Of a stretch of 64,000 nucleotides of DNA, positions 31,337 through 42,779 are shown piece by piece (the first letter of the stretch is position 1; each line of letters starts with the position of its first letter). The DNA comes from Eurosta solidaginis. Its lineage: Eukaryota > Arthropoda > Insecta > Diptera > Tephritidae. Below the pieces are notes generated by a model. That model was not told where the DNA came from, made no database searches, and worked only from the letters and a program-made list of their open reading frames with translations. The stretch is taken from assembly GCF_040869045.1 (NCBI RefSeq), contig NC_090324.1:195422028-195486027 (forward strand). Direction: 5' to 3'. The position numbers were made by a program, and so were the translations under genes.

Positions 31337-32745
31337 CCTCCCCCTTTAAAGATCTGCGTCCCGCGGATTAGTTGGCGAAGAAGGATTTTCGGTAAGATTA
31401 TCCTTGCTGTGATCTTCCTCCAAATGCACCAAATGAATAGCATAAGTAGCAATAACCCTGATCCTTCAGAAAGTGTGAACCAATTGGTCTTATCCCTTAG
31501 GTATTTCAGAAGTTTGATGTTTTCCATTGTTATTCCGTGTACCAGGTTGAGGTTTAGTGCAATTCTGTGGTTTGTAATGCTGGTCAAAACTGGTGGAAGA
31601 ACCTGTGCTCCAGAGCTACTAGTGCTTGAGTATGTTTCGTTGTTAATGACAATGGTCTCGTTGTCTATCTGAAGAATATAAGGACCATCCTACTGTGCCC
31701 ATAAAGTTATCAAGGAATATCGTGTCCTCTTTGATAACTTCTACTCGTTTTATGTAGAGTAGGTACAACTTGTGTGTCTGCCTTTGAGAAGGCGTGCCAT
31801 ACAACCAGTTTCCGGTAATAAGTCTAGAGATTTCCGGTCGCAGACCATAGCAGAAGATAATTGCAAGCAATTTTCTCTTATCTCATAAGTCTCGAATTTG
31901 TTGGTCAGGATTGACCTGTACCGCAAATCTATACGGTGACCTCCTTGGATGTTTGCCCTTGTGATTAAATGATTAAATCTGGCATCAGTGACCTTAGGCA
32001 AGGATAGCACATAGAGAAGGAGCGTGCTGTTGGTGTAGATCGATGGCTTGCCATTCTCAATGGCTTCGATAGCGTTGCTATATAGGAGGACGTCGATTTC
32101 ACTAACAAGTTGGTTGACTTCTTCTTTGCTCAAAAGGTTGCTGTTAATAATGCCACCTTTAGCCATCTGGCAGGCGCGGATTAGCTCGTTAACGTCCGCC
32201 TTTAAAATGGTTATTCTGTGCTGGATTTCTTGCTCTAATTTTTCCAGGTGCCTTCGATCACGGACTTTGTTCATGAGGTCACTATTCCATTTAGCTTCTG
32301 CAATAATTCATTAGTCTTTTTGAAAATGGCATTGTTTACCTTGTATTGCTGTTCAGTATTTTCTTTAAGGTCATTTTCGCGGCGAAGGACTTCGTCGCAG
32401 TCGGTGGCATCAGTGAGACAGCGATCCACTTCCAGGCAGAGCCAATCCAGTTAATTGATCGTCTTGCTCTTTCGGATTTATGTCCTCTTAGTTCGCTCAG
32501 GTGTGTGCGGATTCTGTTTAATTTGAATAATATACCTCTGTCGATGATGTTGTTTCATTAAGCGTTTCTAGTGTTTGCTCTTGTCTGTTTGTTGCCAAGT
32601 CATATCGCTGCAGGTCAATGGTATGAATAAGTTTGAAGTGCCCATCAATGATCCATGGGTATCCATCTCGTATGGTAGCTAGTGGTGAGTCTATCTCGAA
32701 TATATCGTACGAGTGTACAGTTGCGCAGAGGCAGATGCTATTAAT
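31291..32745 (-). pseudogene. Errantivirus-type envelope gene, broken
   Basis: Minus-strand env remnant in at least three registers: an N-terminal section (about 32275-32745), a central section (31750-32274, 174 codons) and a C-terminal section (31291-31587) with a hydrophobic stretch LLLLMLFIWCIW, which fits a membrane anchor followed by a basic cytoplasmic tail. The gene lies between integrase and the polypurine tract, the expected place in gypsy/17.6-type errantiviruses, whose Env is a baculovirus-F-like fusion protein. Breaks lie near 32275, near 31750-31870 and between 31590 and 31640. No functional product is expected. Assignment rests on position, membrane anchor and overall resemblance to insect errantivirus Env. 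Confidence 0.8.
31337..31351 (-). other. Polypurine tract of the errantivirus-type element
   Basis: CTTTAAAGGGGGAGG on the minus strand directly precedes the inferred 3' LTR start. Confidence 0.75.
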
Positions 32746-33640
32746 AAAATAAAGACATTAATCTAATTTCATTGAGTTAACTTCCTATACCTTTACCCCA
32801 TACGTATATTTTAATTCTGACATTAATTTTCTAATCTAGGATTTTACACATTCATTCATTCATACAGTGAATCAATTAAAGCTATGTAAAATTATAACTA
32901 TCATTATTCTAGGATTTTTATACTAGTTGAGTTGCGTGGTTTGGAAAGGAAAGTAAATATTAGTAATTCGAAGAACAATTAGATTTTGATTTTATTTTTA
33001 AGGTATTTTAAAGGGTTTTTTTGTTTTTTTGGGAGCAGTGAAGCAGTGTAACGAAATAACTTCGCTCTTTGTTTGGTGTTAGTTATTAGTATGTTAGTTG
33101 TCTAGTGCTAGGTTAGTTGTTTCTCTTTTCCTTTTTCTTTTTTCTTTAGTGAGGATGCCATTCCCCCTTTTTTATATTTATTCTTTTATTTTAATGAATG
33201 CTTTTATGCATTTTACGTATTGCCGCTTTATTTGGGTTTATTTACCAGCCCAATGACTGTAACATTGTTTTTTATTATTATTTTTTTTTTCGTTTTTATT
33301 TTGGGCAGTGCGTGCATTATATTAAAAACAAATTTATTTTGCATCGGAATATAGGCGATTTCTCAGCTGACGAAAGGGTCGTGGTATTCCTTTTTAACCA
33401 TAAGCGTTGATGATTGCAAACGGCCTACTCGGGGCACGAGTAGCTTCACGTCAATTAAAGCAAAGACCATATGGTGGAGTTGAACCACACCGATCGTCAT
33501 CATTCGAACCAACGACTTATTTGGAATTGAACCAACCTCTGACTTGATCGGCAACAAAATAATTTGCACCCAAAGCCCTGGGACTAAAGTATCTAAACAT
33601 GAGATTTGCCTTGTGACCAATGTTATCTCAGACGTTTTTT
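32746..33640. other. Unassigned interval between env and integrase remnants
   Basis: T-rich and degraded (poly-T runs near 33130-33300). A minus-strand frame at 33363-33620 may be decayed integrase C-terminus or env leader, but I recognise no motif. In an intact element this would be the integrase-env junction; its length suggests decay or a small insertion. Confidence 0.5.
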
Positions 33641-33683
33641 ACGTCGGTCTTGTGGAATTTTTTTCCACTTTCAGTAACAATAG

Positions 33684-34352
33684 TTACGTTTCTGTTTTCA
33701 GCAACGGTTTTTCTTTGTACATTGGCTTTTGTTTAGCCTTTATCTGTTTATTTGCAACAAATAATTTGTCTTCTGCACTGATGGTGCGGGGGGTAGAACG
33801 TTTATTGTTCAACCTAGCGTTCCTGACCTCCTGCTGCCCTTCCAATAATGCTTTAACGTCTTCATACGTTTTCTCTCTGAAGTCCACCAATCCCTGGTAA
33901 TTGATTCTAGAAGTGATGTTAAGGAATACGTCTGCTGGCTTTCGTTTAATAACAGAGTGAACGGTATTGTTGTACCGGTCCACTGTTATTGAGACGCGTC
34001 CCTTCGGAGTTAATCTATTAAATTCAACAGAAACGCAGCGGTATATTTCAATCAAGGTTGAGTGCAAACGTCCAACCTGACCGTTGCTTTCACTTCGTTG
34101 TGTGGGGGTTTGAGAGACTTCTGTACCTAGTGAGCGGACATAGTTTAAGACAAGAGGAGTTAGAAAACCTCTTTCGTTGTCCATGACCAATATTTTTGGT
34201 ACTGAGAAGTCAGCTTTTTCGAATGTGTATTGAAGACTTGTTCTTTATCGAAAATAGCTTAACGAATTTTGAAAATTTATCCATTGCGCTAAGGTATTTT
34301 TGTTTTTCAGTATCGAAGATGTCTATTTGCAGAATTTCGCAGGGATAGCCTA
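33684..34352 (-). pseudogene. Errantivirus-type integrase core and C-terminal domain
   Basis: The main frame (33684-34190) carries VMDNERGF (second catalytic Asp), TPTQRSESNGQVGRLHSTLI, where GQVERLHS would be normal, so the expected catalytic Glu is Gly in this copy, and VDRYNNTVHSVIKRKPADVF. Upstream, in other registers, 34191-34352 holds QIDIF (first Asp) and AMDKFSKFVKLF. The sequence strongly resembles the 17.6/297/tom group in my memory. The loss of the Glu and the frame changes make it inactive. Confidence 0.88.
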
Positions 34353-34640
34353 GTGCCTACCAATTCGTTTCCATTAATCGGTTGAAATAATTCGCCATAT
34401 TTTTCAATTATTTCGCTTATCCTTATTCTCGCTTCTAAGGGAAGGTCCCTAGACATTGTATAATTTACTTCACTGGATATGTGTGCCTTAAGGGGTATTT
34501 TATATTTCTTAATTTTTAAAACATTGTTCTTCCAATCTACCACTGCTCCGATTTCCTTAAGGGTATCGTCACCTATAATCCCATCGAATGTCTTAAGACT
34601 GCGAAGTATAAAGAAAGTTATCTCGGAATTAATGCCTAAG
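34352..34640 (-). pseudogene. Errantivirus protease end and protease-RT linker, fused to integrase
   Basis: Minus-strand frame (34307-34543 plus upstream) with FDGIIGDDTLKEIGAVVDW, the C-terminal part of a retroviral-type protease, followed by a linker with ISEIIEKYGELFQP, which precedes RT in this group. At about 34352 it passes directly into integrase core sequence. RT, RNase H and the integrase zinc domain (about 2 kb) are missing, so an internal deletion is inferred. Confidence 0.8.
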
Positions 34641-34772
34641 TCTGTAAAAAATGTCTAAGTTATTTTTTCGGTTATATCTGCGCAGCCCCCGCTGATGGAG
34701 CGCTAAATAATTTCTGCACAGGACAACCCTGTTTGGCCACAGTTGGTCTAATAAAATTTTTATTCGCACCCG
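34641..34772. other. Short unassigned stretch before the hexamer array
   Basis: Mixed sequence with no gene. The 5' part of the errantivirus (protease start, gag, 5' LTR) would be expected here and is absent; the array begins instead at 34773. Confidence 0.6.
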
Positions 34773-36976
34773 TAACTTTAACTTTAACTTTCACTTTAAC
34801 TTTCACTTTAACTTTAACTTTAACTTTAACTTTAACTTTAATTTTTAACATTAACTTTAACTTTGACTTTAACTTTAACTTTAGTTTAACTTGAACTTGA
34901 ACTTTAACTTTAACTTGAATTTTAACTTTAACTTTAACTTTAACTTTAACTTTACCTTTAACTTTGATTTTAAATTAAGCTTTATTTTTAACTTTAACTT
35001 TAACTTTAGCTTTAACTTTAATTTTAACTTTAACTTTAACTTTAACTTTAACTTTAACCTTAAATTTAACTTTAACTTTAACTTTAGCTTTAACTTTAAT
35101 TTTAACTTTAACTTTAACTTTAAGCTTAACATTAACTTTAACTTTAAATTTAATTTTCATTTTAACTTTAACTTTATTTTTAACTTTAACTTTAACTTTA
35201 GCTTTAACTTTAACTTTAACTTTAATTTTAACTTTAACTTTAACTTTAACTTTAACTTTGATTTTAAATTTAGCTTTAACTTTAACTTTAACTTCAACTT
35301 TAGCCTTAACTTTATCTTTAACTTTAACTTTAACTTTAACTCTAATTTTAACTTTAACTTTAACTTTAACTTTAACTTTACCTTTAACTTTAACTTTAAC
35401 TTTAACTTTAACTTTAAATTTAACTTTAGCTTTAACTTTAACCTTAAATTTAACTTTAACTTTAACTTTAATTTTAAATTTAACTTTAACTTTATTTTTA
35501 ACTTTAAATTTTAACTTTAAATTTAACCTTAACTTTAACTTTGACTTTAACTTTAACTTTCATTTTAACTTTAACTTTATTTTTAACTTTAACTTTAACT
35601 TTAACTTTAACTGTAACTGTAACTTTATCTTTAACTTTAACTTTAACTTTAGCTTTAATTTTATCTTTAACTTTAACTTTAACTTTAAGTTTAACTTTAA
35701 CTTTAACTTTAGCTTTAACTTTAACTTTAACTTTAACTTTAACTTTAACTTTAACTTTAACTTTAACTTTAACTTCAACTTTAACTTTAAATTTATCTTT
35801 AACTTTAACTTTAATTTTAACTTTAACTTTAACTTTAACTTTAACTTTAACTTTAACTCTAACTCTAACTTTAACTTTAACTTTAACTTTAACTTTAACT
35901 TTAACTTTAAATTTAATTTTCACTTTAACTTTAACCTTAAATTTAACTTTAACTTTAATTTTAACTTTAACTTTAACTTTAACTTTAAATTTTAACTTTA
36001 ACTTTAACCTTAACTTTAACTTTAACTTTGACTTTAACTTTAACTTTAACCTTAACCTTAAATTTAACTTTAACTTTAACTTTAACTTTAACTTTACCTT
36101 TAACTTTAACTTTAACTTTAACTTTAACTTTAACTTTAACTTTACCTTTAACTTTAACTTTAACTTTAACTTTAACTTTAACTTTAACTTTAATTTTAAC
36201 TTTGACTTTAACTTTAGCTTTAACTTTAACTTTAACCTTAACCTTAAATTTAACTTTAACCTTAACTTTAACTTTAACTTTACCTTTAACTTTAACTTTA
36301 ACTTTAACTTTAATTTTAACTTTCCCTTTCCCTTTCCCTTTAACTTTAACTTTTACTTTAACTTTAACTTTAACTTTAGCTTTAACTTTAACTTTAACTT
36401 TAACTTTAACTTTAACTTTAACTTTAACTTTAACTTTAACTTTAGCTTTAACTTTAACTTTAACTTTAACTTTAATTTTAACTTTAACTTTAACTTTAAT
36501 TTTAACTTTAACTTTAACTTTTTTTTTTATTTTAACTTTAACTTCAACTTTAACTTTAACTTTAACTTTAACCTTAACTTTAACTTTAATTTTAACTTTA
36601 ACTTTAACTTTAACTTTAACCTTAACTTTAACTTTAACTTTGAATTTGACTTTAACTTTAACTTTCATTTTAACTTTAGCTTTATTTTTAACTTTAACTT
36701 CAACTTTAACTTTAACTTTAAATTTAACTATATTTTCAACTTTAACTTTAACTTTAAATTTAACTATATTTTCAACTTTAACTTTAACTTTAACATTAAC
36801 CTTAACTTTAACTTTAACTTTAAATTTAACTTTAACTTTAACTTTAACTTTAACTTTAACTTTAACTTTAACTTTAACTTTAACTTTAGCTTTAACTTTA
36901 ACTTTAACTTTAAATTTAACTTTAACTTTAACTTTAACTTTATTTTTAACTTTAACTTTAACTTTAACTTTAACTT
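34773..36976 (+). repeat. AACTTT hexamer satellite, plus orientation, segment 1
   Basis: Continuous (AACTTT)n with point-variant hexamers such as AATTTT, AACCTT, AGCTTT, ATCTTT, AACTTC, GACTTT and CCCTTT. Variation is mostly by substitution, so the 6-bp phase is usually kept. Long open frames here translate as (NF)n, (TL)n, (KV)n or (KL)n and are artefacts. Confidence 0.98.
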
Positions 36977-37874
36977 AAAGTTAAGGTTAAAGTTAAAGTT
37001 AAAGTTAAAGTTAAAGTTAAAGTTAAAGTTAAAGTTAAAGTTAAAGTTAAAGTTAAAGTTAAAGGTAAAGGTAAAGTTAAAGCAAAATTAAAGTTAAAGT
37101 TAAAGTTAAAGTTAAAGTTAAAATATAGTTAAAGTTAAAGTTTAAGTTAAAGTTAAAGGTAAAGTTAAAGTTAAAGTTAAAGTTAAAGTTAAAGTTAAAG
37201 TTAAAGTTAAAGTTAAAGTTAAAGTTAAAGTTAAAGTTAAAGTTAAAGTCCAAGTTAAAGTTAATGTTAAAGTTAAGGTTAAAGTTAAAGTTAAAGTTAA
37301 AGTTAAAGTTAAAGTTAAAGTTAAAGTTAAAGTTAAAGTTAAAGTTAAAGTTAAAGTTAAAGGTAAAGGTAAAGTTAAAGCTAAAGTTAAAGTTAAAGTT
37401 AAAATATAGTTAAAGTTAAAGTTTAAGTTAAAGTTAAAGGTAAAGTTAAAGTTAAAGTTAAAGTTAAAGTTAAAGTTAAAGTTAAAGTTAAAGTTAAAGT
37501 TAAAGTTAAAGTTAAATTTAAAGTTAAAGTTAAAGTTAAGGTTAAAGTTAAAGTTAAAATTAAAGTTAAAGCTAAAGTTAAAGTCAAAGTTAAAGTTAAA
37601 GGGAAAATTAAAGTTAAAGTTAAAGCTAAAGTTAAAGTTAAAGTTAAAGTTAAATTTAAAGTTAAAGTTAAACTTAAAGTTAAAGTAGAAGTTAAAGTTA
37701 AATTTAAAGTTAAAGCTAAATTTAAAGTTAAAGTTAAAGTTAAAGCTAAAGTTAAAGTTAAAGTTAAAGTTAAAGTTAAAGTTAAAGTTAAAGTTAAAGT
37801 TAAATTTTAAGTTAAAGTTAAAATTAAAGTTATTAAAGTTAAAGTTAAAGATAAATTTAAAGTTAAAGTTAAAA
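36977..37874 (-). repeat. Hexamer satellite, inverted orientation, segment 2
   Basis: The array flips to AAAGTT at ...TTTAACTTAAAGTTAAGG... . It shows the same variant types in complement and ends at the 37875 island. Confidence 0.97.
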
Positions 37875-38169
37875 GATCGCGGGTTCGAATCGAGCTCAAG
37901 GCCTAACAATAATTTTTTATCATTATTATTGTTATGATAAATTTTTCTTAATTGAAAAAATTTTTAAATTAGAATAGAAGGAAGAAAAAATTTTAGACAA
38001 CTGCCAAAGCTCGTTGTATAGATCCATTTCGGGAACTGCTAAATTCCTTCATCGGCAACGTTTAGGCGCCGCTGCTATAACCATTCAGCCATCACAGCGG
38101 TTTTTTGTTTGTCTTCATTAATCCTACTTCTATTCTGTTTCGTGCCAATTGATATAACAACAAAAATTG
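37875..38169. mobile_element. Non-repeat island with tRNA-like box motifs (SINE-like)
   Basis: The only non-array sequence between 34773 and 64000. GGTTCGAATC at 37882-37891 (plus) matches the RNA polymerase III B-box. TGGCTGAATGG at 38081-38091 (minus) resembles an A-box, with a weaker B-box-like GTTCCCGAAAT about 60 bp downstream on that strand near 38025. The two good boxes therefore face each other on opposite strands, as if two tRNA-derived SINE pieces were joined tail to tail. An AT-rich middle (37910-37995) includes TAATAATGATAA-type sequence. No protein. SINE identity is inference. Confidence 0.5.
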
Positions 38170-39583
38170 TTAAAGTTAAAGTTAAAGTTAAAGTTAAAGT
38201 TAAAGTTAAAGTTAAAGTTAAAGTTAAAGTTAAAGCTAAAGATAAAGTTAAAGTTAAAGTTAAAGTTAAAGGGAAAGTTAAAGTTAAAGTTAAAGGGAAA
38301 GTTAAAGTTAAAGTTAAAATTAAAGTTAAAGTTAAAGTTAAAGTTAAAGTTTAAGTTAAAGTTAATTTTTAAAGATAAAGTTAAAGTTAAAGTTGAAGTT
38401 AAAGTTAAAGTTAAAGATAAATTTAAAGTTAAAGTTAAAGTTAAAGTTAAAGCTAAAGTTAAAGTTAAAGTTGAAGTTAAAGGGAAAGTTAAAGTTAAAG
38501 TTAAAGGGAAAGGGAAAGTTAAAGTTAAATTTAAAGTTAAAGTTAAAGGTAAAGTTAAAGTTAAAGTTAAAGTTAAAGTTAAATTTAAAGTTAAATTTAA
38601 GGTTAAGGTTAAAGTTAAAGTTAAAGTTAAAGCTAAAGTTAAAGTCAAAGTTAAAATTAAAGTTAAAGTTAAAGTTAAAGTTAAAGTTGAAGTTAAAGTT
38701 AAAGTTAAAGTTAAAGTTAAAGTTAAAGTTAAAGTTAAAGTTAAAGTTAAAGTTAAAGTTAAAGTTAAAGTTAAAGTTAAAGTTAAAGTTAAGGTTAAAG
38801 TTAAAGTTAAAATTAAAATTAAAGCTAAAGTTAAAGTCAAAGTTAAAGTTAAAGGGAAAATTAAAGTTAAAGCTAAAGTTAAAGTTAAAGTTAAAATTAA
38901 AGTTAAAGTTAAAGTTAAAGTTAAATTTAAAGTTAAAGTTAAAGTAGAAGTTAAAGTTAAAGTTAAAGTTAAAGTTAAAGCTAAAGTTAAAGTTAAAGTT
39001 AAAGTTAAAGTTAAAGTTAAAGTTAAAGTTAAAGTTAAATTTAAAGTTAAAATTAAAGTTATTAAAGTTAAAGTTAAAGTTAAAGCTAAAGTTAAAGTTA
39101 AAGTTAAAGTTAAAGTTAAAGTTAAAGTTAAAGTTAAAGTTAAAGTTAAAGTTAAAGTTAAAGTTAAAGTTAAAGTTAAAGTTAAATTTAAAGTTAAAGT
39201 TAAAGTTATTAAAGGTAAAGTTAAAGTTAAAGTTAAGGTTAAAGTTATAGTTAAAGTTAAAGTTAAAATTAAAGTTAAAGCTAACGTTAAAGTCAAAGTT
39301 AAAGGGAAAATTAAAGTTAAAGTTAAAGCTAAAGTTAAGGTTAAAGTTAAATTTAAAGTTAAAGTGAAAGTAGAAGTTAAAGTTAAATTTAAAGTTAAAG
39401 TTAAAGTTAAAGTTAAAGTTAAAGCTAAAGTTAAAGTTAAAGTTAAAGTTAAAGTTAAATTTAAAGTTAAAGTTAAAGTTAAAGTTAAAGATAAATTTAA
39501 AGTTAAAGTTGAAGTTAAAGTTAAAGTTAAAGTTAAGAGTTAAAGCTAAAGTTAAAGTCAAAATTAAAATTAAAGTTAAAGTT
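38170..39583 (-). repeat. Hexamer satellite, inverted orientation, segment 3
   Basis: (AAAGTT)n with variants such as AAAGGG, AAAGCT, AAATTT and GAAGTT. It flips back to AACTTT at ...AAAGTTTTTAACTTTAAACC... near 39583. Long open frames here are repeat artefacts. Confidence 0.97.
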
Positions 39584-42500
39584 TTTAACTTTAAACCTTA
39601 ACCTTAAATTTAACTTTAACTTTAACTTTAACTTTAATTTTAACTTTACCTTTAACTTTAACTTTAACTTTAACTTTCCCTTTCCCTTTAACTCTAGCTT
39701 TAACTTTAACTTTCCATTTAACTTCAACTTTAACTTTAACTTTAGCTTTAACTTTAACTTTAACTTTAATTTTAAATTTATCTTTAACTTTAACTTTAAC
39801 TTCAACTTTAACTTTATCTTTAAAAATTAACTTTAACTTAAACTTTAACTTTAACTTTAACTTTAATTTTAACTTTAACTTTAACTTTCCCTTTAACTTT
39901 AACTTTCCTTTTAACTTAAACTTTAACTTTAACTTTAACTTTAACTTTAACTTTAACTTTAACTTTAACTTTAACTTTAGCTTTAACTTTAACTTTAACT
40001 TTAACTTTAACTTTAACTTTAAATTTAACTTTAATTTTAACTTTGACTTTAACTTTAGCTTTAACTTTAACTTTAACTTTCATTTTCACTTTAGCTTTAT
40101 TTTTAACTTTAACTTCAACTTTAACTTTAACTTTAAATTTAACTATATTTTCAACTTTAACTTTAAATTTAACTATATTTTCAACTTTAACTTTAACTTT
40201 AACATTAACCTTAACTTTAACTTCAACTTTAACTTTAACTTTAACTTTAAATTTAACTTTAATTTTAACTTTGACTTTAACTTTAACTTTCCCTTTAACT
40301 TTAACTTTAACTTTCCCTTTAACTTTAACTTTAACTTTAACTTTAACTTTAACTTTCCCTTTAACTTCAACTTTAACTTTAACTTTAGCTTTAACTTTAA
40401 CTTTAACTTTAACTTTAAATTTATCTTTAACTTTAACTTTAACTTCAACTTTAACTTTAACCTTATCTTTAAAAATTAACTTTAACTTAAACTTTAACTT
40501 TAATTTTAGCTTTAACTTTAATTTTCCCTTTAACTTTAACTTTGACTTTAACTTTAGCTTTAACTTTAATTTTAACCTTAACTTTAACTTTAGCCTTAAC
40601 TTTAACTTTAACTTTAACTTTATTTTTAACTTTAACTTTAACTTTAACTTTAATTTTAACTTTGACTTGAACTTTAGCTTTAACTTTAACTTTAACCTTA
40701 ACCTTAAATTTAACTTTAACTTTAACTTTAACTTTACTTTTAACTTTTACTTTAACTTTAACTTTCCCTTTCCCTTTCCCTTTAACTTTAACTTTAACTT
40801 TAACTTTAACTTTAACTTTAACTTTCCCTTTAACTTCAACTTTAACTTTAACTTTAGCTTTAACTTTAACTTTAACTTTAAATTTATCTTTAACTTTAAC
40901 TTTAACTTTAACTTCAACTTTAACTTTAACTTTATCTTTAACTTTAATTTTAACTTTAACTTTAACTTTCCCTTTAACTTTAACTTTAACTTTCCCTTTA
41001 ACTTTAACTTTAACTTTAACTTTAGCTTTAACTTTAACTTTAACTTTAACTTTAACTTTAAATTTATCTTTAACTTTAACTTTAATAACTTTAACTTTAA
41101 TTTTAACTTTAAATTTAACTTTAACTTTAACTTTAACTTTATCTTTAACTTTAACTTTAACTTTAACTTTAACTTTAGCTTTAACTTTAACTTTAACTTT
41201 AAATTTAACTTTAACTTTAAATTTAACTTTAACTTCTACCTTAAATTTAACTTTAAATTTAACTTTAACTTTAACTTTAACTTTAACTTTAGCTTTAACT
41301 TTAACTTAAATTTTCCCTTTAAATTTAACTTTGACTTTAACTTTAGCTTTAACTTTAATTTTAACTTTAACTTTAACTTTAACTTTAACTTTAACTTTAA
41401 CTTTAACCTTAATTTTAACTTTAACTTTAACTTTAACTTTAACTTTAACTTTAACTTTAACTTTAACTTTAACTTAAACTTTAACTTTAACTATATTTTA
41501 ACTTTAACTATATTTTAACTTTAACTTTAGCTTTAACTTTAATTTTAACTTTAACTTTAACTTTAATTTTAACTTTAACTTTAACTTTAACATTAACTTT
41601 AACTTTAACTTTATATTTAACTTTAACTTTAACTTTAACTTTAACTTTAATTTTATCTTTAACTTTATTTTTAACTTTAACTTTAACTTTAACTTTAACT
41701 TTAACTTTAACTTAAACTTTAACTTTAACTATATTTTAACTTTAACTATATTTTAACTTTAACTTTAGCTTTAACTTTAATTTTAACTTTAACTTTAACT
41801 TTAATTTTAACTTTAACTTTAACTTTAACATTAACTTTAACTTTAACTTTATATTTAACTTTAACTTTAACTTTAACTTTCATTTCAACTTTAACTTTAT
41901 TTCTAACTTTAACTTTAACTTCAACTTTAACTTTAACTTTATCTTTAACTTTTACTTTAACTTTAACTTTACCTTTAACTTTAACTTTAACTTTAACTTT
42001 AACTTTAACTTTAACTTTAACTTTAACTTTAACTTTAACTTTAACTTTAACTTTAACTTTAACTTTAACTTTACCTTTAACTTTAATTTTAACTTTAACT
42101 TTAACTTTAATTTTAACTTTAACTTTAACTTTAACATTAACTTTAACTTTAACTTTATATTTAACTTTAACTTTAACTTTAACTTTAAATTTAACTTTAA
42201 TTTTAACTTTAACTTTAACTTTAACTTTAACTTTACTTTTAACTTTAACTTTAACTTTAACTTTCCCTTTCCCTTTCCCTTTAACTTTAACTTTAACTTT
42301 AACTTTAACTTTAACTTTAACTTTCCCTTTAACTTCAACTTTAACTTTAACTTTAGCTTTAACTTTAACTTTAACTTAGAATTTATCTTTAACTTTAACT
42401 TTAACTTTAACTTCAACTTTAACTTTAACTTTATCTTTAACTTTAATTTTAACTTTAACTTTAACTTTAACTTTAACTTTCCCTTTAACTTTAACTTTAA

Positions 42501-42779
42501 CTTTCCCTTTAACTTTAACTTTAACTTTAACTTTAGCTTTAACTTTAACTTTAACTTTAACTTTAAATTTATCTTTAACTTTAACTTTAATAACTTTAAC
42601 TTTAATTTTAACTTTAAATTTAACTTTAACTTTAACTTTAACTTTAACTTTAGCTTTAACTTTAACTTTAACTTTAACTTTAAATTTAACTTTAACTTTA
42701 AATTTAACTTTAACTTCTACTTTAAATTTAACTTTAAATTTAACTTTAACTTTAACTTTAACTTTAGCTTTAACTTTAA

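Noticed and set aside
37875..38169. Functional tRNA gene
   Set aside because: A- and B-box motifs are on opposite strands and no cloverleaf with a 7-bp acceptor stem can be drawn.
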